Of a DNA stretch of 19,363 nt, positions 7,310 through 14,549 are shown in pieces (position 1 is the stretch's first letter; each line of letters starts with the position of its first letter). The notes under the pieces are model-generated. The model saw only the letters and a program-made list of their open reading frames with translations, did not search any database and was not told where the DNA came from. Origin of the DNA: an uncultured Alcaligenaceae bacterium (GTDB lineage Bacteria; Pseudomonadota; Gammaproteobacteria; Burkholderiales; Burkholderiaceae_B); assembly GCA_937908115.1 (NCBI GenBank), contig CALEQZ010000011.1, forward strand, positions 1 through 19,363, in the 5' to 3' direction. The translations under genes were made by a program, and so were the position numbers.

Positions 7310-10237
7310 TTACGCGGGGCGATCGGATCGACGATGCGCCATGGCCAACAACTCGGCCAAGTGCACGGCGCGCCTGCCGGTCTCCTGCGCGATCTGCTCA
7401 CGGCAGCTGAACCCATTGGTCAGGATGAAGGTATCGGCCGGCGCCTCGCGCACCGACGGCAGCAGGACCAGCTCGCCGACCCGTCTCGAGATGTCGACAT
7501 GGTCGGGATGAAAGCCGAAAGAGCCGGCCATGCCGCAACAGCCGCTATCGAGCATCCGGGCCTTCGCGCCCATGGCTTGCAGCAAGGCCATGTCGCCCCG
7601 CGTGCCGAACAGCGATTTCTGGTGGCAATGCGCGTGGACCAGGACGTCGGCCTCAAAGCGCGGCGGGCGATATTGCCGGGCGTGCAGGAAGTCGCCCAGC
7701 AACCAGGTGGATGCGGCGATACGCTGCGCGCGTGCGTCGTCGGGAAACAGCTTGAGCATCTCATCCTTGAACACCGACAGGCAGCCCGGTTCCAAGCCGA
7801 CGATGCCCTCGGGCGGAGCCTGACCGTCGGCGGGCGACTCCAACTGGCAGCCGACCACATCCAGTAGTTCCTGCAGCCTGGCTTTGGCGCGGTCCAGATA
7901 GCCGAAGTCGTACAACGGCCGACCGCAACACAAGGGGCGCGCGGGTAGCACGGCGTTGAAACCGGCATGTGCGAGCACTTCGACGGCGGCTTCGGCGATC
8001 TCCGGATGGAAGTGCTCGCAGAAGGTATCGACCCAAAGGATCACGCTGCCGCCGAACGGCGTCGCCTGGTTCCGATCGCGTTGGAGCATGCGCTTGCGGC
8101 GAAAGGGTTGGATGGCGAATCGCGGCAGGTTGCGCTGTCTGGCCACGCCGCCCACGGCCTGCGCCAGGCGGCGCAGGCCCGGTGTCTGCGTCAATAGGTT
8201 GGTCAGCCAGGGTAGGCGGCCCGCCCAGGGCGCCCATTCGCCGATCAGACCCATGCTCCACGCCTGGCGGGGGCGCGGGTGTTCCTGGTAGTAATGCGAC
8301 AGGAATTCGGCTTTGTAGGCAGCCATGTCGGTGTGTGTGGGACAGTCGCTGCGACAACCCTTGCATGCCAGGCAGGTATCCAAGGCCGCCTTGACCTCAC
8401 GGCTGTTCCAGCCCTGGGTGATCAGCTCGCCTTGCAGCATTTCCCACAGCAGGCGGGAACGGCCGCGCGTGGAAAAGCGCTCGTCCTTGGTGGCGCGATA
8501 GCTGGGACACATGGTGCCGCCCTTGCCGCTGCGGCAGCGGCCCATGCCGACGCAGCGTTCGATTGCCCGCTGGAAGCCGTCGCCTTCTGGGCTTCGGAAG
8601 GTCAAGCGGGTGTACGGCTTGACGATCTTGTAGTCTGGTCCCATGCGCAGGTGCTCATCGATGCGGAACGGATCGATAATCTTGCCGGGGTTGAGCTTGT
8701 TGCTGGGATCCCAGATGCGCTTGAACTCGCGCAGGCCCTGCATCAGCTCTTGACCGAACATGATTGGCAGGAACTCGGCCTTGGCGTGCCCGTCACCATG
8801 CTCGCCCGTCAGCGACCCGCCGCACGCCACCACCAGTTCAGCCGCCTCGCGCGTGAACGCGCGAAACCGGGCCACACCCTCGGGCGTGCCCAGGTCATAG
8901 GTGATGCGGCAATGCACGCACCCGTCGCCAAAATGCCCGAACATCGAAGTGCGGTAGCCATAGCGGTCGACCAGCGCCTGAAACCGCCGCAGGTAGTCGC
9001 CCAGGCGATGAGGGTCCACGGCCGCGTCCTCCCACCCCACCTTGGGGTCGGGGATGGCAGGGTCGATGGACAACTGTGTGGCAGACGCGCCGTTTTCCCG
9101 GATCGACCAGATGCGCTTTTGTAGGTCGGGGTCGGCGACGACCATGGCCGATGGAACCGGACTGGCGGGGCGGGCCAGGAAGTAGTCGCGCGCGGCTTCG
9201 GCTTGCTGCACTGCGCCCTGCCATGTGTCGTCGCCGAACTCCAGCATCACCCAGGCATCGCCGGCCGGCAGCAGGTCGATTTCGGCCTGGGCCAGCTTGC
9301 GTGCCTGCAATCCCCGGATGATCGCCCGGTCCAGGCCCTCGATGGCAATGGGCGCAAACTTCTGGTATTCGGGCACGGCATCGGCGGCCGCGTAAATGTC
9401 GGGAAAGCCGAGGACCAGCACCACGCGCTTGGATGGGCTTTTGACCAGGCGCACACGGGCACGCAGGATGATGGCGCAGGTGCCTTCGCTACCCACCAGC
9501 GCGCGCGCCACGTTAAAGCCATTCTCAGGCAGCAATTGGTCCAGGTTGTAGCCCGACACACGGCGCTTGATGTCGGGAAACTTGGCGCGGATGAGGTCGG
9601 CGTACTTGTCGCGCAAGTCGCGCAGCTTGGCGTAAATTTCCCCTTGTGGGCCGCCTCGGGCAATGATGCGCTCGAGCTCTGCTTCTGAAGTTGGCCCGCA
9701 CCAGAAGCGTGCCCCATCGTAGGTCAGCACTTCCACCGCCTCGACGTTTTCCAGCGTCTTGCCGGCCATGACGGAGTGTGCGCCGCACGAGTTGTTGGCG
9801 ATCATGCCGCCCAGCGTGCAGCGGCTGTGCGTCGAGGGATCCGGCGCGAAGGTCAGGCCATGGACTTCGGCGGCGTCGCGCAGGCTATCGCAAACCACGC
9901 CCGGTTGGACGATCGCGTAGCCTTGCCCGGGCTGTAAGTCCTCGATGGCGTCCAGATAAGGCGAAACGTCTATGACGACCGCGTTGTTGACGCTTTGACC
10001 GCACATCGAGGTGCCGGCGCCGCGCATCAGGATCGGGGCGCCATGGTCCCGGCAAATCGCGATGGCGGCAATCAGCTCGGCCTCCGACTTTGGTGTCAGC
10101 ACGCCGATGGGGACCTGCCTATACAGGGAAGCATCGGCTGCATAAGCTGCGCGAAAGCCCGCATCGAAATGCGCCGAGCCGGGCAGGGCCTGTTCCAGCG
10201 CGCGGATGAGTGCGTCGGAGATGGAGGAGTTTTGCAT
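7310..10237 (-). CDS. Fused FAD-binding and Fe-S dehydrogenase (YdiJ / GlcD-GlcF type, D-2-hydroxyacid oxidation)
   Basis: This 975-residue minus-strand protein starts at 10237 with MQNSSISDAL. The N-terminal PCMH-type FAD domain (about residues 35-260) shows RGAGTSMCGQ near 72-81 and GGMIANNSCGAH near 143-154. An FAD-oxidase C domain runs to about 525, with HFGDGCVH near 435-442 and LTGEHGDGH near 476-484. Next are Fe-S cysteines at about 562, 568 and 577, then CLACKGCRSDCP at about 622-633. The C-terminus holds two CCG-type repeats with Cys-Cys-Gly near 740 and 905. This is the YdiJ-like single-chain version of GlcD plus GlcF; E. coli YdiJ oxidises D-2-hydroxyglutarate, and other relatives act on D-lactate or similar acids. 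The substrate here is inferred only. It is divergent from a LysR-type gene across 132 bases, so that regulator is the natural candidate controller. Confidence 0.88.
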   Translation of the reverse strand: MQNSSISDALIRALEQALPGSAHFDAGFRAAYAADASLYRQVPIGVLTPKSEAELIAAIAICRDHGAPILMRGAGTSMCGQSVNNAVVIDVSPYLDAIEDLQPGQGYAIVQPGVVCDSLRDAAEVHGLTFAPDPSTHSRCTLGGMIANNSCGAHSVMAGKTLENVEAVEVLTYDGARFWCGPTSEAELERIIARGGPQGEIYAKLRDLRDKYADLIRAKFPDIKRRVSGYNLDQLLPENGFNVARALVGSEGTCAIILRARVRLVKSPSKRVVLVLGFPDIYAAADAVPEYQKFAPIAIEGLDRAIIRGLQARKLAQAEIDLLPAGDAWVMLEFGDDTWQGAVQQAEAARDYFLARPASPVPSAMVVADPDLQKRIWSIRENGASATQLSIDPAIPDPKVGWEDAAVDPHRLGDYLRRFQALVDRYGYRTSMFGHFGDGCVHCRITYDLGTPEGVARFRAFTREAAELVVACGGSLTGEHGDGHAKAEFLPIMFGQELMQGLREFKRIWDPSNKLNPGKIIDPFRIDEHLRMGPDYKIVKPYTRLTFRSPEGDGFQRAIERCVGMGRCRSGKGGTMCPSYRATKDERFSTRGRSRLLWEMLQGELITQGWNSREVKAALDTCLACKGCRSDCPTHTDMAAYKAEFLSHYYQEHPRPRQAWSMGLIGEWAPWAGRLPWLTNLLTQTPGLRRLAQAVGGVARQRNLPRFAIQPFRRKRMLQRDRNQATPFGGSVILWVDTFCEHFHPEIAEAAVEVLAHAGFNAVLPARPLCCGRPLYDFGYLDRAKARLQELLDVVGCQLESPADGQAPPEGIVGLEPGCLSVFKDEMLKLFPDDARAQRIAASTWLLGDFLHARQYRPPRFEADVLVHAHCHQKSLFGTRGDMALLQAMGAKARMLDSGCCGMAGSFGFHPDHVDISRRVGELVLLPSVREAPADTFILTNGFSCREQIAQETGRRAVHLAELLAMAHRRSDRPA

Positions 10238-10314
10238 GATTGCCGCTCGTGTTGCGTCGGGCGGGTCTGCTGTCGGGACCGGCCCGTTGCCTTTGGAATG
10301 ACGGCATTTTCAGA

Positions 10315-10347
10315 TTGGCAAAGCAAAGGCGCCAACGGATAATTATC
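10315..10347 (+). promoter_or_regulatory. Sigma-70 promoter of the LysR gene with palindrome over the -10
   Basis: In the 132-base divergent intergenic region, TTGGCA (10315-10320) and GATAAT (10338-10343) are separated by exactly 17 bases and each match the sigma-70 consensus at five of six positions. Transcription would start near 10350, about 20 bases before the LysR start codon. The -10 lies inside the perfect palindrome GATAATTATC (10338-10347), a possible operator through which the regulator could repress itself. For the minus-strand gene only a weak promoter could be made out (TTGGCG, 17 bases, TGAAAA reading the other way). Spacing and match are direct observations; use in vivo is inference. 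Confidence 0.55.
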
Positions 10348-10369
10348 GTTTTTTGGATTCCATGGTGGA

Positions 10370-11263
10370 ATGAATCCTCGGCGCCTGACCCCTTCCATGT
10401 CGCTTTTGCTCGCGTTCGAGGCTTCGGCCCGGCTCATGAGCTTCACGCAGGCAGGCCGGGAGCTTTCGCTAAGCCAAAGCGCCATCAGCAAGCAGGTGCA
10501 GGCGCTGGAGGCGCTGCTGGGCGTGGCCTTGTTCCGCCGCGAAGGCCGCCGGCTCCTGTTGACGGCCGCGGGAGAGGTTTACCAACGCGAGCTTGCGCAA
10601 GGGCTGCAACGCATCCGCAGCGCGTCCCTGCAGGCCATTGCGCACGGAACGGGTGCGGGGGCTTTGCATTTGGCGGCCCTGCCGACCTTTACGGCTAAAT
10701 GGCTGCTGCCCAAGCTGAGCGATTTTTACAAGGAGCACCCGGGCGTGCTCGTGCACATCCATTCGCGCATCGGCCGCTTTGATCCGGACCCCGCCGGGGT
10801 GGACGCGGTCATAGGGGTGGGGGACGGCGACTGGCCCGGCCTGCAGGCCCACCATCTGCTCGACGAATACGTAGTGCCTGTTATGAGCCCCCAGGTTGCG
10901 CGGGAATTTCCCGTGAAGCGTCCCGCCGACTTGGCAGGACATCTTTTGCTGCAGTTGGCCAGCCGCTCTGATGTCTGGCAGCGCTGGTTCCAGGCACATG
11001 GCCTGGACGAGGCGGCCATGCGGCCAGGGCCGCGCTTTGAGCTGACGTCCCACCTGATCCAGGCGGCGGCGTCTGGCATAGGCGTGGGTTTGCTGCCGCA
11101 GTTCCTGGTGCGGGACGAATTGGCGAGCGGGGTGTTGGTCCAGCCCACGGCCGAGCCTTTTGCAACCGGCGCCGCCTACTATTTGTTCATTCCTAAAGCG
11201 AAGGCAGACCTGCCGCCCGTGGCAGCATTCAGGAACTGGCTGCTTGACCAAGCCATGCAATAG
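10370..11263 (+). CDS. LysR-family transcriptional regulator (GcvA-like)
   Basis: This 297-residue protein has the normal length for the family. The N-terminal winged helix-turn-helix covers about residues 8-67, with the typical LAFEASARLMSFTQAGREL and SQSAISKQVQALE stretches. The LysR substrate-binding domain spans about 95-295. The opening RRLTPSMSLLLAFEA resembles GcvA/AmpR-type regulators. Cytoplasmic, acting as a dimer or tetramer on DNA with a small-molecule co-inducer. The start ATG 10370 sits just after GGTGGA. A tiny ATG-GTG-GAA-TGA frame (10362-10373) overlaps this start. The gene faces away from the FAD/Fe-S dehydrogenase and lies upstream of the amidohydrolase/hydrolase pair on the same strand, so both are candidate targets. 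The co-inducer cannot be read from sequence. Confidence 0.92.
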   Translation: MNPRRLTPSMSLLLAFEASARLMSFTQAGRELSLSQSAISKQVQALEALLGVALFRREGRRLLLTAAGEVYQRELAQGLQRIRSASLQAIAHGTGAGALHLAALPTFTAKWLLPKLSDFYKEHPGVLVHIHSRIGRFDPDPAGVDAVIGVGDGDWPGLQAHHLLDEYVVPVMSPQVAREFPVKRPADLAGHLLLQLASRSDVWQRWFQAHGLDEAAMRPGPRFELTSHLIQAAASGIGVGLLPQFLVRDELASGVLVQPTAEPFATGAAYYLFIPKAKADLPPVAAFRNWLLDQAMQ

Positions 11264-11285
11264 GCCAGGCAAACCGTTGAATGGA

Positions 11286-11316
11286 CCGACGGCGAATTTT
11301 TGACAGGACTCGTCGG
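11286..11316 (+). promoter_or_regulatory. Candidate operator/-35 region upstream of the amidohydrolase
   Basis: A perfect TTGACA at 11300-11305 lies between the arms of an inverted repeat, CCGACG (11286-11291) and CGTCGG (11311-11316), in the gap after the LysR gene. No good -10 hexamer sits 16-18 bases downstream, so a promoter here would need an activator or is not real. The arrangement would fit a regulated promoter for the two downstream genes. Confidence 0.25.
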
Positions 11317-11356
11317 CTTGACGGGACGTGACCGCGCGGCTTTTCCCGTATCGTGC

Positions 11357-11380
11357 CTTCCAGTTTTCTGGAAGTACTTC
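11357..11380 (+). promoter_or_regulatory. Overlapping palindromes enclosing the amidohydrolase ribosome binding site
   Basis: CTTCCAG (11357-11363), a TTTT loop and CTGGAAG (11368-11374) make a perfect 7-bp hairpin whose right arm is the GGAAG Shine-Dalgarno sequence (11370-11374) of the gene starting at 11382. The same GAAG is also the left half of a second perfect palindrome, GAAGTACTTC (11371-11380), that runs to within one base of the start codon. In RNA the Shine-Dalgarno could be paired either way; in DNA it could be a dimeric protein site. The symmetry is seen directly; the role is inferred. Confidence 0.4.
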
Positions 11381-11381
11381 G

Positions 11382-12308
11382 ATGCGTCATCCCGGCCTGG
11401 TGGCGGACAGCCACGTGCACTTCTATACGGTAGCCGACCTTACGGCCCTGCCCGCCGATCTGCCTTATGCGCGCCCTGCGCCGAATCCGCTGTCGACTTA
11501 TTTGCTGGCGCTGCAGGCGCGGGACATCGTTCCCGTGCTGCTGAACAACGTGCACTTAAGCATCCTTCCTGATTCGGAAAATGTGTTCGCGTCGTTCCGG
11601 GAGCTTGAGCATTTGCGGCAGCGCCATCCGGGACAGTTCGACCAGGTCCGGCTGGTCGGTACGATCAAGGCCGATCCGGCCTATGCCACCGAAGAGCGCC
11701 TGGGGCATCCGCAAGTGGTGGGTGTGCGCATCGTCTTGCATGACGCCCCCGAGGACAGCATCGACCCCGATGCCTACCGTACGCCTGCCTGGCAGGCGCT
11801 GTATCGGCGCCTGGGTGCACACCAGCATCTGCACGTTTACGCGCAATCGGCTGCGACCAACCTGCGCGTGCTGCGCCAGGTTCCGGATGACGTGCGCGTG
11901 ATCATCGACCATCTTGGCACTTGCCATGCCCACCTGGGCGCCTCGGATGGCACCTTCACGCGGCTGCTCGAGGCCGCCCGCCGGCGCGGCAACGTCTGGT
12001 TCAAGGGACCGGGTTACCGCACGTCGACCGACATTGCAGAGGTAGCTCCCTTCGTCATGCGGATCGTCGAGGCGGTTGGGGCGGACAAGCTCCTACTGCA
12101 AGCAACCGATGCGCCCCATGTCGGCACCGACCCGCGGGGCATAGCCTATGGCGAGATATTTCAGCCGGCCGGCGCGTTCGATTTCGTCCGCCAACTGGCC
12201 GACGTCGTGGCGCAACGAAGTGGCCTGGCTGCCGATGCGCTGCTCAACGGCGCGCTTCCAGCGGTTTTTCCCAACGTGCAAGCAAATCAACCTCAGGCGG
12301 ACAAATGA
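11382..12308 (+). CDS. Amidohydrolase-2 family metal-dependent hydrolase (TIM barrel)
   Basis: This is a 308-residue protein with an amidohydrolase-2 signature: DSHVHF at about residues 9-14 (the HxH metal motif after strand 1), IIDHLG near 173-178 and QATDAPH near 239-245, supplying the late Asp of the barrel. Relatives include 2-pyrone-4,6-dicarboxylate lactonase (LigI) and other C-O or C-C hydrolases and decarboxylases of organic-acid catabolism; the substrate cannot be told. I chose ATG 11382 because GGAAG at 11370-11374 lies seven bases upstream and the conserved HxH strand follows at once, as is usual. A GTG at 11328 would add 18 residues without similarity to the family. The stop overlaps the next gene's start as ATGA, so the two are translationally coupled. 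It probably belongs to the regulon of the upstream LysR-type gene. Confidence 0.8.
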   Translation: MRHPGLVADSHVHFYTVADLTALPADLPYARPAPNPLSTYLLALQARDIVPVLLNNVHLSILPDSENVFASFRELEHLRQRHPGQFDQVRLVGTIKADPAYATEERLGHPQVVGVRIVLHDAPEDSIDPDAYRTPAWQALYRRLGAHQHLHVYAQSAATNLRVLRQVPDDVRVIIDHLGTCHAHLGASDGTFTRLLEAARRRGNVWFKGPGYRTSTDIAEVAPFVMRIVEAVGADKLLLQATDAPHVGTDPRGIAYGEIFQPAGAFDFVRQLADVVAQRSGLAADALLNGALPAVFPNVQANQPQADK

Positions 12309-13270
12309 GCAACGTATCCATGCGCAGCATTGAGTTCGAAGTCGATTTCAGCGGCGAAACACTCGCCCTCGTCGGCACGGTCTTTGAGCCTGAATCACCG
12401 CAACAGGGCCTGCCGCCTGTGGTCTTTAACTCGGGCTTCACGGGCGGGGTGGCGATGTACGGCCAGCTTTTTGGCCGGGCGCTGGCTGCCCGAGGCTATC
12501 GCGTCATGACCTACGACGTGGCGGGCTTTTTCAGCAACAAGGCCGTGCGTAACACCGCGCAGGTCGACGGCAAGACGGTGACCAACGTCAGCCTGGAGGA
12601 TCAACGGGACGAAGTGCTGGGCGCCATACGGTGGACGCGCAATGCGTTCGGGCAAACGCCCGTCGTTGCATCATGGGCCATGGGTTCGGTGGCGAGCTTG
12701 GCCGCGATTGCCGAACTGGCGCGCGACCCGGCCGAGCAGGTCAAGCTCTGGGTGCCGATGAACTACACCAGCATGCGCGGGCTGCAAGCGCTACGTGCCG
12801 ACGCCCAGGCTGCGGACGCAGGTATTCGGGCGCTGGATCCCGATGCGCCCATTCCTCCGTTCGACACCGGCACTGAAGCCACCCGGCTGGGTTATTACCC
12901 GCTTGACGCGGCCACGCAACAGTATGTCGACAGGCAGTTGGGCGCGTATACCGAGGCCGGCGGCGCGGACCGCTGGCCGGGATGCGCCTGGGTCACTGCC
13001 AGGTCCTACACTTCCGGCTTGGTGTTCGATCCCGAGCAGGTCATCGCCGGCATGACGGGATTCCCTCCGGCGCTGATCATTCATGGCGCGCAAAACACGC
13101 TGCACGATCCCGGGGAGTCGCAGCGCCTGCACCAGCGCTACCCGGGCGACGCCGGCGATGGCGTACTGATGATTGCCGACATGCAGCACGGGCAGCAGAA
13201 CGAGCCGCATCATCCTGTGTTCAAGGCCTTGATCGGGTGTATCGACGAGGCTGTGCGCCGCCGGCTGTAA
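12305..13270 (+). CDS. Alpha/beta-hydrolase-fold protein with altered nucleophile elbow
   Basis: This 321-residue protein reads as an alpha/beta hydrolase: PPVVFNSGFTGG near residues 37-48 (strand 3 and oxyanion region), RGYRVMTYDVAGF near 63-75 (strand 4), the elbow segment VVASWAMGSVAS near 120-131, a late HGAQNTLHDPGES acid region and a terminal MQHGQQNEPHH with candidate His. In most members the elbow reads G-x-S-x-G; here the aligned segment is S-W-A-M-G, with GCC (Ala) where the nucleophilic Ser should be. It may therefore be non-catalytic, or use another residue. ATG 12305 overlaps the amidohydrolase stop (ATGA), so I take that as the start and discard the longer upstream frame. Cytoplasmic, with no signal peptide. 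Its function is unknown, most likely related to the amidohydrolase substrate. Confidence 0.8.
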   Translation: MSNVSMRSIEFEVDFSGETLALVGTVFEPESPQQGLPPVVFNSGFTGGVAMYGQLFGRALAARGYRVMTYDVAGFFSNKAVRNTAQVDGKTVTNVSLEDQRDEVLGAIRWTRNAFGQTPVVASWAMGSVASLAAIAELARDPAEQVKLWVPMNYTSMRGLQALRADAQAADAGIRALDPDAPIPPFDTGTEATRLGYYPLDAATQQYVDRQLGAYTEAGGADRWPGCAWVTARSYTSGLVFDPEQVIAGMTGFPPALIIHGAQNTLHDPGESQRLHQRYPGDAGDGVLMIADMQHGQQNEPHHPVFKALIGCIDEAVRRRL

Positions 13271-13380
13271 GCTTTTGCGCCCTCAGGATACGATTGGCGT
13301 CTTGCGGGGCCGGCTCTTCGGTGTGCCATGTCGGACGATCTGAGTCACCTGTAGGAGCCGCTCCAGCATCCCGAGTCATC
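13271..13380. other. Intergenic gap with no clear signal
   Basis: These 110 bases between the hydrolase gene and the GlxA-type regulator show no convincing terminator, promoter or repeat. An eight-codon frame, ATG 13328 to TAG 13354, is present but has no ribosome binding site and I do not call it a gene. Confidence 0.5.
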
Positions 13381-14412
13381 ATGGGTCCTGCCGGCGGTAC
13401 CGGGCCCGTCGACATTGCTGGAGTCAGACCATTGCGCGCTGCCCACGTCCGCGAAGGCTGCAAGCGGATCGCTTTGCTGATCCTGCCGCGTTTTTCCATG
13501 ATGGCCCTGGCTGGGGCCATCGAACCCTTGCGCGCGGCCAATCGCCTGGCCGATAAGCCGCTTTACGAATGGCACCTGCTGTCCGAGTTGGGCGGAGTGG
13601 TGTGCTCCAGCAGCGGGGTGGAAATCAGCACCCGGGCATTGTGCGATATTGGCGATGTCGATCGTGCCTTCGTACTTGCCAGCCTGGACATCGAGCATTT
13701 GCACGTGCCCAAGATGTCGCGTTTCCTGCAGCGCATGGCCGCACAAGGCAAAACGGTCGGCGCCTTTAGCACCGGCACTTTCATCCTGGCGCGGGCCGGC
13801 CTGCTAGACCGGCGCAAGTGCACGCTGCATTGGGAGTCGATCAACCAGTTCTCCGAAGAGTTTCCTGGCATCGACGTGACCCGCGAGCTGTATGTGAATG
13901 ACGGCAACCGTTGGACCTGCGCGGGGGGCACGGCGGTGATCGACATGATGCTGGCGCAGATATCCGTGGATTACGGGGGCAAGCTGGCCGCCGCGGTCGC
14001 CGAGCAGTTCCTGCATGCCCGCATCCGGGGGCCGGAAGAGCAGCAGCGCATCTCCATCCAGTGGCGGTTCGGTGTCCATGATCGGCGCATCATTGCCGCC
14101 ATCGAACACATGGAAGCCAATCTTGAGCGCGTCGCCAGCATCCAGGAAATTGCCGCCCGCTGCAATGTGTCACAGCGCCAACTCGAGCGCTTGTGGCACC
14201 AGCACTTCGGGATGACGCCGCAGCGTTTCTACTTGGGGTTGCGGCTGGCCGAGGCGCGCAGGCTGCTGCGCGAAAGCAGCAAGTCCATCGCGGCGGTTGC
14301 CTATTCCTGCGGGTTCGTGTCGGCGTCGCACCTGGGTAGCGCCTATCGCAGGGCCTGGGGCTGCAGTCCCGGCCAAGAGCGCCGGCGGTTCGAAGGAACG
14401 CTGGCGCCGTAG
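13381..14412 (+). CDS. GlxA-family AraC-type transcriptional regulator (GbdR/CdhR-like)
   Basis: This 343-residue protein has two parts: a DJ-1/PfpI (GATase1-like) domain at about residues 28-200, opening with ALLILPRFSMMALAGAIEPL, and a C-terminal AraC-type double helix-turn-helix at about 230-330, with IQEIAARCNVSQRQLERLW and the second-helix stretch AVAYSCGFVSASHL. The GATase nucleophile position reads Ser (FSTGTF) rather than Cys, as expected for a sensing domain. GbdR and CdhR, regulators of glycine betaine and carnitine catabolism, share this layout and the opening motif. ATG 13381 gives about 27 residues before the conserved domain; no strong Shine-Dalgarno is visible, so a start a little up- or downstream is possible. 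Its position 137 bases before the osmoprotectant-type ABC operon, same strand, suggests it controls that transporter. The specific ligand is inferred. Confidence 0.85.
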   Translation: MGPAGGTGPVDIAGVRPLRAAHVREGCKRIALLILPRFSMMALAGAIEPLRAANRLADKPLYEWHLLSELGGVVCSSSGVEISTRALCDIGDVDRAFVLASLDIEHLHVPKMSRFLQRMAAQGKTVGAFSTGTFILARAGLLDRRKCTLHWESINQFSEEFPGIDVTRELYVNDGNRWTCAGGTAVIDMMLAQISVDYGGKLAAAVAEQFLHARIRGPEEQQRISIQWRFGVHDRRIIAAIEHMEANLERVASIQEIAARCNVSQRQLERLWHQHFGMTPQRFYLGLRLAEARRLLRESSKSIAAVAYSCGFVSASHLGSAYRRAWGCSPGQERRRFEGTLAP

Positions 14413-14421
14413 AGGATGTCG

Positions 14422-14511
14422 AATTTCTGATAGAGGTCGTCGAACCTGAAATTTAGCTGACGACCCGGCTGGGGTTAATGTCTCGCCTAGCCCGCCCATC
14501 GCCCTGATGGG
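14422..14511 (+). promoter_or_regulatory. Cluster of inverted repeats in the ABC-transporter leader
   Basis: The 137-base gap between the GlxA-type regulator and the first permease holds three pairs of perfect arms: AATTTC (14422-14427) with GAAATT (14448-14453), GGTCGTC (14435-14441) with GACGACC (14459-14465), and CCCATC (14495-14500) with GATGGG (14506-14511). The first two interleave, so they cannot both form one hairpin and look more like protein-binding half-sites. The third is a short hairpin without a T-run. These are candidate sites for the adjacent regulator; I could not define a promoter here. Confidence 0.35.
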
Positions 14512-14549
14512 ATGCCAACAATAATTCTTCGGAGACAGTCGCGGCAATC

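Noticed and set aside
8279..9124. 281-codon plus-strand open frame inside the dehydrogenase gene
   Set aside because: The minus strand encodes conserved FAD and Fe-S motifs over the same bases; the plus-strand frame has no recognisable feature.
11921..12304. Upstream in-frame extension of the alpha/beta-hydrolase protein
   Set aside because: It overlaps the amidohydrolase in another frame; the ATGA overlap at 12305 is the more natural start.
13328..13354. Eight-codon frame before the GlxA-type regulator
   Set aside because: No ribosome binding site and nothing to separate it from chance.
12982..13380. Upstream in-frame extension of the GlxA-type regulator
   Set aside because: It overlaps the 3' end of the hydrolase gene and has no similarity to the regulator family; ATG 13381 gives the expected size.
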